Assembly (NCBI GenBank): GCA_946183915.1
Contig: CAMHDJ010000008.1
Span: forward strand, 1-64,000
Length of the DNA: 64,000 bases
Source of the DNA: an uncultured Bacteroidales bacterium
Lineage (GTDB): Bacteria; Bacteroidota; Bacteroidia; Bacteroidales; P3
Direction: 5' to 3'
In this document: piece by piece, positions 9,548 through 17,496 of the stretch
How the letters are laid out: every line of letters begins with the position of its first letter
How positions within the stretch are numbered: position 1 is the first letter of the stretch
Position numbers and translations under genes: made by a program
The notes under the pieces: generated by a model
What the model saw: the letters and a program-made list of their open reading frames with translations, nothing else
Database searches by the model: none
What the model was told of the DNA's origin: nothing

Positions 9548-11413
9548 ATGGAAGACAACAAGTTATTCAGCGAATTCCCACCCGTTTCGACCGAGAAATG
9601 GGAAGAAGTGATCAACAAAGACCTCAAAGGGGCCGACTACGACAAGAAGCTGGTGTGGCACACCATCGAGGGCTTCAACGTGCGTCCCTACTATCGCGCC
9701 GAGAACCTGGAGGGGCTCGACTACCTCGAGTCCAACCCCGGCGAGCGTCCCTACACCCGCGGCCACCAGGGCGGCGGCAACGTGTGGGAGGTGCGTCAGG
9801 ACATCCGCGTGAGCGACCTGGCCGAGGCCAACCGCATAGCGCTGGACGCCGTCGAGCGCGGCGCCACGTCGCTGGGCCTCTGCGCCAAGCAGGTGCACTC
9901 CGTCGACGACCTGGCCATACTGCTCAAAGGCATCTACATCAATGCCGTGAGCATCAATTTCCTCTGCTCCGAGGACTACCTGCAGCTGCTGAAACTCTAC
10001 GTGGACTACGCCCGCCAGAACGGCTACGACCCCAAGGAGCTCTGCGGCTCGACCGATTTCGATCCCTTCCGCTATGCGCTGCAACACGGCCGCTTCCACC
10101 GCGGCGAAGAGGGCGACATGCAGATGGCCTGCCAGCTGGTGGCCTACGCCCACGAGGAGCTGCCCAAGTTCCGCGTGCTGACGGTCAACAGCAACGTGCT
10201 CCACAACGCCGGTGCCAACATCGTGCAGGAGCTCGGCTTCGGCCTGGCCGCCGCCAACGAGCTGGTGGCACGCCTGACCGACCTCGGCGGCAAGATGGAG
10301 CACATCGGCCGCTCGATCGTGCTCAACGTCGGCGTGGGCAGCACCTACTTCATGGAGATCGCCAAGATACGCGCCGCGCGCCTGCTCTGGAGCAAGATCG
10401 TCGAGCAGTACAAGCCCGAGTGCGACTGCCCCTACAAGCTGTTCATCAACGCCACCACCAGCACCTGGAACCAGTCGGTCTACGACCCCTACGTCAACAT
10501 GCTGCGCTCCACCACCGAGGCCATGTCGAGCGCTGTGGCCGGTGCCGACTCGATATCGGTGCTGCCGTTCGACAACGCCTTCAAGAAGGCCGACGACTTC
10601 GGCTACCGCATTGCCCGCAACCAGCAGTTGCTGCTCAAAGAGGAGAGCTATCTGGACAAGATCGTCGATCCCGCAGCCGGCTGCTACTACATCGAGAACC
10701 TGACCAACGAGATCTGCAAGGGTGCCTGGGAGCACTTCCTCAAGGTCGAAGAGGCCGGCGGCTTCTGCCAGGCCCTCCGCGCCGGACTGGTGCAGGACGA
10801 GGTGATGGAGACCGCCCGCAAGCGCGACCTCGACATCGCCACCCGCAAGACCACCATCGTCGGCACCAACCAGTACCCCAACCTGCTGGAGAAGATGGGC
10901 GACAAAGTGGGCGCCGAAACCCAGAAGGGTTGCGGCTGCTGCTGTGGCGAACAGGGCGACGAGGTGAAGGTGCTCCGCCCCTACCGCGGCGCCGAAGCCT
11001 TCGAAGAGCTGCGCCTGCAGACCGAGCGCGCCGCCCACCGGCCCAAGGTCTTCCTGCTCACCTACGGCAACCTCACCATGCGCAAGGCCCGCTCGGGCTT
11101 CGCCACCAACTTCTTCGGCGTGGCGGGCTACGAGATCATCGACAACCTGGGCTTCGACACCCCCGAGGCCGGCGCCAAGGCCGCCCTCGAGGCACAGGCC
11201 GACGTCGTGGTGCTCTGCTCGAGCGACGACGAGTATGCCGAGCTCACCGAGCCCGTGTGCAAGCTGCTCAAGGGCAAGGTGAAGAGCCTCGTGCTGGCCG
11301 GATTCCCCAAGGAGATGGTCGACACCTACCGCGGCTACGGAATCGACGAGTTCATCCACGTCAAGACCAACGCCCTGGAATGCCTCACCAAGTTCAACAA
11401 AGAACTGCTGTAA
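9548..11413 (+). CDS. mutA: methylmalonyl-CoA mutase small (beta) subunit
   Basis: 621 residues. The protein has the TIM-barrel substrate domain followed by a degenerate B12-binding-like domain. The N-terminus (FPPVSTEKWEEVINKDLKG) and the segment RPYYRAENL...YTRG are typical of this family. The small subunit is structural; the adenosylcobalamin and catalysis sit in MutB, giving succinyl-CoA to methylmalonyl-CoA interconversion for propionate formation. An unusual cysteine cluster (Cys462, 464, 465, 466; motif KGCGCCCGE) lies in the linker between the domains. mutB normally follows mutA in Bacteroidales but does not here; a four-helix-bundle element comes next. MutB must be encoded elsewhere for the enzyme to work. 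Confidence 0.92.
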   Translation: MEDNKLFSEFPPVSTEKWEEVINKDLKGADYDKKLVWHTIEGFNVRPYYRAENLEGLDYLESNPGERPYTRGHQGGGNVWEVRQDIRVSDLAEANRIALDAVERGATSLGLCAKQVHSVDDLAILLKGIYINAVSINFLCSEDYLQLLKLYVDYARQNGYDPKELCGSTDFDPFRYALQHGRFHRGEEGDMQMACQLVAYAHEELPKFRVLTVNSNVLHNAGANIVQELGFGLAAANELVARLTDLGGKMEHIGRSIVLNVGVGSTYFMEIAKIRAARLLWSKIVEQYKPECDCPYKLFINATTSTWNQSVYDPYVNMLRSTTEAMSSAVAGADSISVLPFDNAFKKADDFGYRIARNQQLLLKEESYLDKIVDPAAGCYYIENLTNEICKGAWEHFLKVEEAGGFCQALRAGLVQDEVMETARKRDLDIATRKTTIVGTNQYPNLLEKMGDKVGAETQKGCGCCCGEQGDEVKVLRPYRGAEAFEELRLQTERAAHRPKVFLLTYGNLTMRKARSGFATNFFGVAGYEIIDNLGFDTPEAGAKAALEAQADVVVLCSSDDEYAELTEPVCKLLKGKVKSLVLAGFPKEMVDTYRGYGIDEFIHVKTNALECLTKFNKELL

Positions 11414-11421
11414 CCACTGCA

Positions 11422-11860
11422 AGTGTTCAGTGTTTAGTGTTCAGTGTTCAGTTTAGCATAGCGTAAAATAATAATGGGAGAAAGCGTATTAAGCGAAAAG
11501 AGCTTTGATTTTGCTTTATCAATCGTGAACACCTATAAGACATTACGCGAGAAGGGGGAATATGTATTGTCGAAACAGATGCTACGTTCGGGGACAAGTA
11601 TAGGCGCAAACGTAGCTGAAGCGAATATGGCACAGACCCTTGCTGATTTCTCTTCCAAAATGTATATTGCCCTGAAAGAAGCAAACGAAACGTCATACTG
11701 GCTAAAACTACTGGGAAGGGCCGGCTATTTGAACCAAGCCGAAACCAACGAACTGACAGAAAAATGTCGTGAGTTATTGAGAATGCTAATAGCAACCACA
11801 AAGAAAACTGCACCGCGCAAGCAACAACTAAACACTGAACACTAAACACTGAACACTAAA
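11422..11860. mobile_element. candidate inverted-repeat-bounded unit carrying a four-helix-bundle gene
   Basis: The left end (11422-11455) is made of interleaved AGTGTTCAG and TGTTTAG units, and the right end (11828-11857) is its near-exact reverse complement over about 30 bp. The left end has one extra TTCAG. The enclosed DNA is clearly lower in GC than both neighbours. The right repeat contains the stop codon of the enclosed gene and runs to within 3 nt of the next start codon. The layout suggests an inserted unit, but no transposase is present and I see no clear target-site duplication. Confidence 0.55.
11474..11845 (+). CDS. four-helix-bundle protein (23S rRNA IVS/Avd-like family)
   Basis: 123 residues, all helical in appearance, with family features: an N-terminal SFDFALSIVNTYKTL helix, the segment LSKQMLRSGTSIGANVAEAN, and a helix KMYIALKEANETSYWLKLL. 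Relatives are found inside 23S rRNA intervening sequences, as accessory proteins of diversity-generating retroelements, and as orphans. No rRNA or reverse transcriptase is in the window, so this is an orphan copy. The last codons (QLNTEH) and the stop are encoded by the right inverted repeat. GC content is clearly lower than in mutA before it and the permease after it. Function unknown. Confidence 0.85.
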   Translation: MGESVLSEKSFDFALSIVNTYKTLREKGEYVLSKQMLRSGTSIGANVAEANMAQTLADFSSKMYIALKEANETSYWLKLLGRAGYLNQAETNELTEKCRELLRMLIATTKKTAPRKQQLNTEH

Positions 11861-12943
11861 TTGAAAAGGATCGACAGTTACATCTTAGCCAAGTACATCA
11901 AGACCTTCTTGCTGGCCTTGGCTTTGATTATTGTCATCGTCATCACGTTCGACGTCAGCGAGAAGCTGGACAAGTTCATCTCGCACCACGCCACCTTCGG
12001 CCAGGTGGTGATGGACTACTACTTCAACTTCATCCCCGGCTTCGTCAACCTCTACTCGCCGCTCTTCATCTTCATCTCGGTGTTGTTCTTCACCTCCAAG
12101 ATGGCAGGCAACACCGAGATCATCGCCATCCTCAGCTCCGGCATCAGCTACCGGCGCCTGCTGCGGCCCTACTTCTACGGCTCGGTGATCGTGGCTCTCA
12201 CGGTGCTGCTGCTCGGCAACTTCGTCATCCCGCTCTCCAACCGGTCGCTGATCGAGTTTGAGGAGCAGTATGTCAAGTCGAAAGCCACCAACTACTACAG
12301 CAACCTCCACTTCCAGGCCGAGCCCGGGGTGCAGGTCTACGCCGAGAGCTACGACGTCAAGCGGCAGCGTGGCATGCGTTTCCGCCGCGAAGTGATGGAT
12401 CCTGACGGACGCCTGCTGCGCCGCGAGACGGCCGACGTCATCGCCTACGACAGCGCCAGCCGGCAGTGGCGCTCCAACTCCTACAGCCTCCGCACCGTCG
12501 ATCCCGACGGCACAGAGCACCTCAGCCAGAAAGCCGTGGCCGACATCGACTACGGCATCAGCCCCGAAGACTTCGACCTGCTCTCCAAACGCATCGAGAC
12601 CATGACCACCCCGCAGCTCCTGCAACACATCGAGCGCGAGCGGATCCGTGGCACAGGCACCGTCAAGGAGGCCCAGATCGAACTCTACCAACGCCTGCTC
12701 AACCCCCTGGCCATCATCATCATGACCTTCATCGGCGTGGCCATCGCCTCGCGCAAGAGCCGCGGCGGTATCGGCATGCACCTCGCCATCGGCATCACGC
12801 TGGCCTTCGGGTTCATCGTCTTTATGAAAATCACCACCGTCTTTGCCACCGGAGGCAACCTCTCGCCCCTGATGGCCGTGCTGCTCCCGCAGCTGGTCTT
12901 CGGCATCGCCACGGTATACCTCATCCACATAGCACCCAAATGA
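11861..12943 (+). CDS. LptF/LptG family permease
   Basis: 360 residues with the LptF/LptG layout: an N-terminal membrane helix (about 13-33, starting MKRIDSYILAKYIKTFL), two further helices to about 122, a large periplasmic beta-jellyroll region (about 125-265), and three C-terminal helices. With LptB it would pull lipopolysaccharide from the inner membrane to the Lpt bridge. The start is TTG; the preceding bases are the end of the inverted repeat of the four-helix-bundle unit, and no in-frame ATG with a better family start is seen. The stop overlaps the sufE start by 4 nt (ATGA). Confidence 0.88.
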   Translation: MKRIDSYILAKYIKTFLLALALIIVIVITFDVSEKLDKFISHHATFGQVVMDYYFNFIPGFVNLYSPLFIFISVLFFTSKMAGNTEIIAILSSGISYRRLLRPYFYGSVIVALTVLLLGNFVIPLSNRSLIEFEEQYVKSKATNYYSNLHFQAEPGVQVYAESYDVKRQRGMRFRREVMDPDGRLLRRETADVIAYDSASRQWRSNSYSLRTVDPDGTEHLSQKAVADIDYGISPEDFDLLSKRIETMTTPQLLQHIERERIRGTGTVKEAQIELYQRLLNPLAIIIMTFIGVAIASRKSRGGIGMHLAIGITLAFGFIVFMKITTVFATGGNLSPLMAVLLPQLVFGIATVYLIHIAPK

Positions 12944-13377
12944 CCATAGCAGAAACAGAACAACAGATCATCGACGAGTTCGCCAACTTCGACGAATGGC
13001 TCGACCGCTACGCCTACCTCATCGACCTCGGCCGCGACTGTCCCCAGATCGACGAGGCCGACAAGACCGACAAGAACCTTATCCGCGGCTGCCAGAGCCG
13101 GGTGTGGCTCAGCTGCAAATACGCCGACGGCCGGCTCCACTTCCGGGCCGACAGCGACGCCGTCATCACCCGCGGCATCATCGCCCTCCTCATCCGCACC
13201 CTCGACAACCACACGCCGGAGGAGATCCTCAACGCCGAGCTCTCCTTCATCGACGCCATAGGCCTCCGCGAGCACCTCTCCCCCACCCGCTCCAACGGCC
13301 TCAACGCCATGATCAAACAGATCCGCACCTACGCCCTTGCCTACGACATCCTCAGTAGTGGCAAGGCCCGGTCCTAA
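12940..13377 (+). CDS. sufE: SufE-family cysteine desulfurase acceptor
   Basis: 145 residues. SufE takes persulfide sulfur from SufS and passes it to the SufBCD scaffold. The acceptor cysteine is Cys51 in NLIRGCQSRVWL, the conserved family motif. The start ATG overlaps the permease stop, pointing to translational coupling. The next gene is a DUF59 protein 12 nt downstream, which is also linked to Fe-S assembly. sufS is not in the window. sufC and sufD lie about 9 kb away on the other strand. Confidence 0.92.
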   Translation: MTIAETEQQIIDEFANFDEWLDRYAYLIDLGRDCPQIDEADKTDKNLIRGCQSRVWLSCKYADGRLHFRADSDAVITRGIIALLIRTLDNHTPEEILNAELSFIDAIGLREHLSPTRSNGLNAMIKQIRTYALAYDILSSGKARS

Positions 13378-13389
13378 CCTTTCGCACCC

Positions 13390-13707
13390 ATGGAACCCAC
13401 GCAAGAGACCCTCAAAAGCGCCGTCGTCAACTGCCTGCGCAACATCTACGACCCCGAGATCCCGGTCAACATCTACGACCTCGGCCTCATCTACAAGGTC
13501 GACGTCGACGCCGACCACAACGTGCACATCCTCATGACCATGACCGCGCCCGACTGTCCCGAGGCCGAGTACATGTTCGAGGAGGTGAAGCAGATGGTAA
13601 GCTACATCAGCGGCGTCAAGCAAGTCGACGTCGAGCTCACCTTCGACCCGCCATGGACGATGGACATGATCCCCGACGACATCAAGGTGGAACTGGGATT
13701 CATGTAA
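13390..13707 (+). CDS. DUF59/MIP18-family Fe-S maturation protein (SufT-like)
   Basis: 105 residues, a single DUF59 domain with the family hallmarks DPEIPVNIYDLGLIY near the N-terminus and MTAPDCPEAE with its conserved cysteine. Family members help mature Fe-S proteins. The position directly behind sufE fits that role. It ends with VELGFM, close to the start of the ABC permease 14 nt later, so the genes look co-transcribed. Confidence 0.9.
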   Translation: MEPTQETLKSAVVNCLRNIYDPEIPVNIYDLGLIYKVDVDADHNVHILMTMTAPDCPEAEYMFEEVKQMVSYISGVKQVDVELTFDPPWTMDMIPDDIKVELGFM

Positions 13708-13721
13708 ACCCCGCGAGCCCC

Positions 13722-14822
13722 ATGAGCCTCCTCAAGAAGCACTCCTCCGCCGACCTGGCAGGCCGGTCGCTCGACCGGCAGGCCTGGCGCCGTTTCCGCC
13801 GCAACCCCTTGTCGGTGGCCAGCCTCGTCGTCATCGGGCTCTTCGCCCTGGTGGCCCTCCTGGGCTACCTCATCACCCCCGACTCCACCCCCCACTGCAA
13901 CCAGCAGTACCTCGAGCTCGCCACCCTCCCCCCCGGCAGCCGCGCCACCATGCTCTGCCTCCACGACGACCTCCCCGCCGCCACCGCCCCCCGCCCCTCC
14001 CTGCTGCGGCGCCTGGCCCAAGGCGAACCCCTCCCCTACAGCGTCACCCCTATAATAGAATATAGTATCGCGCGCGACACCCTCCACGCCACGCCCTACA
14101 ACGGCGACCCCATCGCCGTGCCCCGCAGCCGCGTGGCCAAGGTCGAGCAGCGCACCTTCCTCCTCGGCACCGACGCCTACGGACGCGACGTGCTCAGCAT
14201 GCTCATGATCGGCTCGCGCGTCAGCCTCTCGGTGGGCTTCATCGCCGTGGCCATCGCCCTCCTGCTCGGCATCACCCTCGGCGCCCTGGCGGCCTACCAC
14301 GGCGGCTGGGTCGACAACCTCATTCTCTGGCTGATCAACGTCGTGTGGTCCATCCCCACCGTGCTCCTCGTCATCGCCATCACCTTTGCCCTCGGCAAGG
14401 GCTTCTGGCAGATCTTCGTCGCCGTGGGCCTGACGATGTGGGTCGACATAGCCCGCGTGGTGCGCGGCGAGGTGCTCAGCATCAAGCAGAAAGAATACGT
14501 CGAGGCCACCCGTGCCCTGGGCTACAGCACCTTCCGCACCATCTTCCGCCACATCCTGCCCAACTGCCTGGGCGCCGTGGTGGTGGTGGCGGCCTCCAAC
14601 TTCGCCAGCGCCATCCTCCTCGAGGCGGGCCTCTCCTTCCTCGGCATCGGCGTGCAGCCCCCCGTGCCCTCGTGGGGCATGATGGTCAAGGAGAACACCG
14701 GCTACATCCTGCTCGACAGCGCCTACCTGGCCCTGCTGCCCGGCCTGGCCATCATGATCATCGTCCTCGCCTTCATGCTTCTGGCCGGCGGCCTGCGCGA
14801 CGCCCTCGACACCCGCCGCTGA
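13722..14822 (+). CDS. ABC transporter permease, DppC/OppC type
   Basis: 366 residues. The N-terminus SLDRQAWRRFRRNPL followed by one membrane helix is typical of OppC/DppC. The C-terminal half carries the permease domain with GTDAYGRDVLSML, then helices, the EAA-like loop EATRALGYSTFRTIFRHILPN and LSFLGIGVQPP. About 100 residues between the first helix and the permease core (with Cys residues) form a periplasmic insertion. No partner permease, binding protein or ATPase is adjacent, so the rest of the system must lie elsewhere. The start at 13722 is preferred because the open frame before it overlaps the DUF59 gene. Confidence 0.88.
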   Translation: MSLLKKHSSADLAGRSLDRQAWRRFRRNPLSVASLVVIGLFALVALLGYLITPDSTPHCNQQYLELATLPPGSRATMLCLHDDLPAATAPRPSLLRRLAQGEPLPYSVTPIIEYSIARDTLHATPYNGDPIAVPRSRVAKVEQRTFLLGTDAYGRDVLSMLMIGSRVSLSVGFIAVAIALLLGITLGALAAYHGGWVDNLILWLINVVWSIPTVLLVIAITFALGKGFWQIFVAVGLTMWVDIARVVRGEVLSIKQKEYVEATRALGYSTFRTIFRHILPNCLGAVVVVAASNFASAILLEAGLSFLGIGVQPPVPSWGMMVKENTGYILLDSAYLALLPGLAIMIIVLAFMLLAGGLRDALDTRR

Positions 14823-14830
14823 CCCCGGCA

Positions 14831-15045
14831 CAGCGGAAAGCCCCGTCGGGGCGGCGGAATGTAGCCGTGGGCACAAGCCCACGGTACCGAAACATAAACA
14901 AGCGAAGCCCTGTAGGGGCGACGGATGGAAGATGTTGGGTTCCGTCGCCCCTACGGGGCTTCTTCCGTGGCGGGAAATTGCCTACCGTGGGCTGATGCCC
15001 ACGGCTAAATTCCGTCGTCCCCTGATGGGGACTCGCGGCGCCACT
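14831..15045. repeat. palindromic intergenic repeat, inverted pair
   Basis: GAAGCCCTGTAGGGGCGACGGA-like sequence at 14904-14925 pairs with its near-exact complement at 14941-14962 around a 15-nt loop. Outside it, a small palindrome around CCGTGGGC...GCCCACGG occurs in both orientations (14861-14886 and 14983-15007). The whole region is one long inverted repeat. The same modules recur once, in one orientation, at 24235-24330. No reading frame of note. Confidence 0.75.
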
Positions 15046-15076
15046 ACTCTGTACCGGCATCCTGCCGACGCTCCAG

Positions 15077-15114
15077 CCTGCGTAGCTTCGTTAAATTCGA
15101 GTAATTCGCCGTTA
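15077..15114. repeat. right half of the 152-bp inverted-repeat element
   Basis: CCTGCGTAGCTTCG...GAGTAATTCGCCGTTA is the same sequence as the right end of the elements at 24380-24531 and 55792-55943. The left half is missing here. The core repeat's AT-rich head follows directly, as at the other two loci. Confidence 0.75.
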
Positions 15115-15146
15115 CTTTAAATTTAAGTAAATTTAGGTTAAAAAAT

Positions 15147-15454
15147 TAGATCGTGCACGTGAAGGGAGCCTCCAGTGGAGGCTTCCGATAGCGAAGCGGA
15201 GAACGACCCACTCCGCGGGGTCGTCGGTGCAAAGCACCGATGCTGCGATCCGAAAACGCAGCCCCAAATAGTCGATTTAAGTTAATTTAAGTCAAAAAAA
15301 TAGATCGTGCACGTGAAGGGAGCCTCCAGTGGAGGCTTCCGATAGCGAAGCGGAGAACGACCCACTCCGCGGGGTCGTCGGTGCAAAGCACCGATGCTGC
15401 GATCCGAAAACGCAGCCCCAAATAGTCGATTTAAGTTAATTTAAGTCAAAAAAA
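15147..15454. repeat. 154-bp tandem duplication
   Basis: Two directly adjacent 154-bp copies (15147-15300 and 15301-15454) appear identical by eye except perhaps at their edges. Each starts with the first half of the core palindrome (TAGATCGTGCAC), continues with a hairpin GCCTCCAGTGGAGGC, the module CCGATAGCGAAGCGGAGAAC, and ends with the AT-rich head of the core element. A complete core element follows at once. The insert has thus split the palindrome at its centre. The module CCGATAGCGAAGCGG also occurs at 24338. Confidence 0.85.
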
Positions 15455-15620
15455 TAGATCGTGCACGATCTATTTTGCACCTTTAAAACATTCTAAACGA
15501 GCCATCTAGCCTTCCGGAACCGTGTCAACCATGCTGGAAAACTCGCAAAACGCTTACAGGGCAAGGGTTTTGCCCTGGTTTTAAGAGAGTCATCAGGGAG
15601 TCATCAGGGAGTCATCAGGG
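15430..15620 (+). repeat. core repeat element, copy A
   Basis: AT-rich head from 15430, palindrome TAGATCGTGCACGATCTA at 15455-15472, conserved body, hairpin CAGGGCAA...TTGCCCTG at 15557-15577 followed by GGTTTTAAG, then three perfect 11-bp units AGTCATCAGGG at 15588-15620. Same orientation as the other four copies. The following 160 bp are GC-rich with nothing recognisable. Confidence 0.85.
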
Positions 15621-15805
15621 CGAAGGGAGGGTAAAAGCCCCATTTTGAGGGCACAACGAAGGCCGCCGAAAGGCTTTCCGCTGGCCGCTGGCTGCGCGGC
15701 CGAAACACGCGCCGCTGGCAGGCACAGCGAGGGAGACGGGCGGCAGCGATCTTTTAAATTTTATTAAAAAAGCAACATTTTTTCTTCCATATCAGAAAAA
15801 AGTCG

Positions 15806-15813
15806 TACTTTTG
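15806..15813 (+). promoter_or_regulatory. -7 element before the 15861 lipoprotein gene
   Basis: TACTTTTG fits TAnnTTTG and is followed by CACC, as at other promoters here. It lies 47 bp before the ATG. The -33 region is T-rich without a clear TTTG. Confidence 0.5.
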
Positions 15814-15860
15814 CACCCAGTTTTGAAACAGAAATATTAACCCAAAAACAATAAAACAAA

Positions 15861-16505
15861 ATGAAGAACATTTTCAAATTCCTGAGCATTGCGCTCGTGG
15901 CCGGCGCCATGATGGTTGCCTGCAATCCCGATGACGAGAACGGTACTACCGACACCACCGGCAACACCCCCGTCAACCCCCAACCCCAGCCCCAGGAGCG
16001 TGGCGTCTATGTTACTTTCGGTAGCGAGACTTGGACCGCTGGTGATGTGACCGCCATCTATGGCACTGTCCAGGCCGGCTGGAGCGCTTTCCAGGTGACC
16101 GCTTACAAAGAGACCGGCGCTCTGCCCGCCTTTATGCTGCTGAGCAAGCTCGAGCAGGGCAGCCAGACCGCCAACGCCATCATTGAGACCGTCTCGGATA
16201 CTACTTTTGGAGAATACACCGCTGTTACCGGTTACGACAACGAATACGTAAACCTCCAATACTATGACAGCCAGGAAGCCCTGCAATACACCCAGGGTCA
16301 GCGTGGTGACTACGGCATGCTGAATGCCACCGTCAACGTGACTGCCTACGACGCTACCGCCATGACCCTCACCGCCAATGTGACCGCCCAGATGTGGAAC
16401 TGGTTCAGCTGGTATACCGGTGAAGTCCTGAACGTCGAAGATGCCGCCACCAAGAACCTCGCCATCAACATCGTTGGTGTTGAACTGGCTGCCGCTGGCA
16501 AATAA
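15861..16505 (+). CDS. putative lipoprotein, function unknown
   Basis: 214 residues. The signal peptide MKNIFKFLSIALVAGAMMVAC has a lipobox with Cys21. An acidic and Thr/Pro-rich linker (about 22-50) follows, then a beta-rich domain with many Thr, Tyr and Val residues (about 55-210). I do not recognise a family. It would be exported and lipid-anchored. It is first in a row of three lipoprotein genes on the plus strand, 31 nt before the next. Confidence 0.75.
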   Translation: MKNIFKFLSIALVAGAMMVACNPDDENGTTDTTGNTPVNPQPQPQERGVYVTFGSETWTAGDVTAIYGTVQAGWSAFQVTAYKETGALPAFMLLSKLEQGSQTANAIIETVSDTTFGEYTAVTGYDNEYVNLQYYDSQEALQYTQGQRGDYGMLNATVNVTAYDATAMTLTANVTAQMWNWFSWYTGEVLNVEDAATKNLAINIVGVELAAAGK

Positions 16506-16536
16506 GACAAGCTAAATCAGAAAACATCCATTTATC

Positions 16537-16932
16537 ATGAAGAAAATCACGAGATACGCATTTATCGGACTGATTGGCATGAGCCTGATGGTTGCCTGCA
16601 AGGGCAACAACCAAGAGGCCACCGAGGACACCATGGTGGAAGACACCATGCTGGAGGTCATCGACACCATGCCCGTCATTGACGAAGTGGTTGAGGACAC
16701 CGTCCCCGCCGAGCCCGTCAAAACCGTGGCCAAAAAGACCACCAAAAAGGCTGCCGAAAAAACCACCGTCAAGCTGAATGATAAAACTCTGAACACTAAT
16801 ACGAATGTAAACACCGGCAAGAGCGCAGACGCTGGCATGAAACAAGCCGCCACCAAAGGCAGTGCTGAGAAGATTAATGCCAACACCTTGCAGACCAACA
16901 ACAATATCTCTACCGGCAAAAAGGCCAACTAA
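16537..16932 (+). CDS. small lipoprotein, low complexity
   Basis: 131 residues. The signal peptide ends in a lipobox LMVAC with Cys21, nearly the same as that of the preceding gene. The mature part is low complexity: an acidic Glu/Asp/Val/Thr stretch (about 27-58), a Lys/Thr/Ala stretch (about 60-80), then an Asn/Thr-rich tail with two similar Thr-Asn motifs (NTNTNVNTGK and QTNNNISTGK). No fold or family is recognised. It is followed by a terminator-like hairpin. Confidence 0.7.
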   Translation: MKKITRYAFIGLIGMSLMVACKGNNQEATEDTMVEDTMLEVIDTMPVIDEVVEDTVPAEPVKTVAKKTTKKAAEKTTVKLNDKTLNTNTNVNTGKSADAGMKQAATKGSAEKINANTLQTNNNISTGKKAN

Positions 16933-16956
16933 GCCTTATACGTATTAATGAAAAAG

Positions 16957-16990
16957 GAAGCCGAACCTAAGAGTTCGGCTTTCTTTTATC
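16957..16990 (+). terminator. Rho-independent terminator after the 16537 gene
   Basis: GCCGAAC pairs with GTTCGGC around a 6-nt loop, followed by TTTCTTTT. It lies 25-58 nt after the stop at 16932. It also sits inside a longer possible reading frame of the next gene, which argues for that gene's later start at 17005. Confidence 0.75.
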
Positions 16991-17004
16991 AATCGCGGAC
17001 ACCT

Positions 17005-17421
17005 ATGAAACAACACACCTTACCAATCATCATTCTGCTGTTGCTGCTTGCCAGCTCGTGCCAACCATCCGATGAGTCGCAGATAAGACATAACGCACAA
17101 AAGTATCTCGACGCCATGGGGGACTACGATATCGATCGTGCCGAACCATATGCTACAGAAAACACGGTCAACACTACCCTTGTGTTCAGTCGGAATCTGC
17201 TGAAAACCATTGACAGCAGCGTCATGCTACAGAATATGCCTGCCAAAACAGACATCCTTTCTATAGAAATACAGAACGACAGCATGGCTCTTGTAAAGTA
17301 CCATAAAACAACACCCATCAACAACTTTGATGGATTGCTTGAGATGAGAAAAGAGCATAAGAAATGGCTGGCCAGCGTAACGCTACGGCAAGCGCCTCCA
17401 GACACTACAGCTGTGCAATAA
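17005..17421 (+). CDS. putative lipoprotein, DUF4878-like
   Basis: 138 residues from the chosen ATG, which gives a proper signal peptide (MKQHTLPIIILLLLLASSC, lipobox Cys19). The mature protein has the layout of small NTF2-like secreted proteins: a helical start (SQIRHNAQKYLDAMGDYDIDRAEPYA) followed by strands, with KWLASVTL near the end. This is compatible with DUF4878-like lipoproteins, but the call is by general resemblance only. An upstream frame of 19 codons exists but would overlap the terminator. Confidence 0.65.
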   Translation: MKQHTLPIIILLLLLASSCQPSDESQIRHNAQKYLDAMGDYDIDRAEPYATENTVNTTLVFSRNLLKTIDSSVMLQNMPAKTDILSIEIQNDSMALVKYHKTTPINNFDGLLEMRKEHKKWLASVTLRQAPPDTTAVQ

Positions 17422-17434
17422 CCAAAAAATGTTA

Positions 17435-17469
17435 TGTGCCGATTTAAAGTCTCTCTTTAAATCGGCACA
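17435..17469. terminator. bidirectional terminator hairpin
   Basis: A 15-bp perfect stem, TGTGCCGATTTAAAG with CTTTAAATCGGCACA, and a 5-nt loop lie between the convergent genes ending at 17421 (plus) and 17497 (minus). An A-rich left flank gives a T tract on the minus strand. Confidence 0.75.
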
Positions 17470-17496
17470 TTCTTATATTACAGCAAAGGGGAGCGG

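Noticed and set aside
11474-11845. 23S rRNA intervening sequence
   Set aside because: No rRNA sequence flanks it; the gene is an orphan between protein-coding genes.
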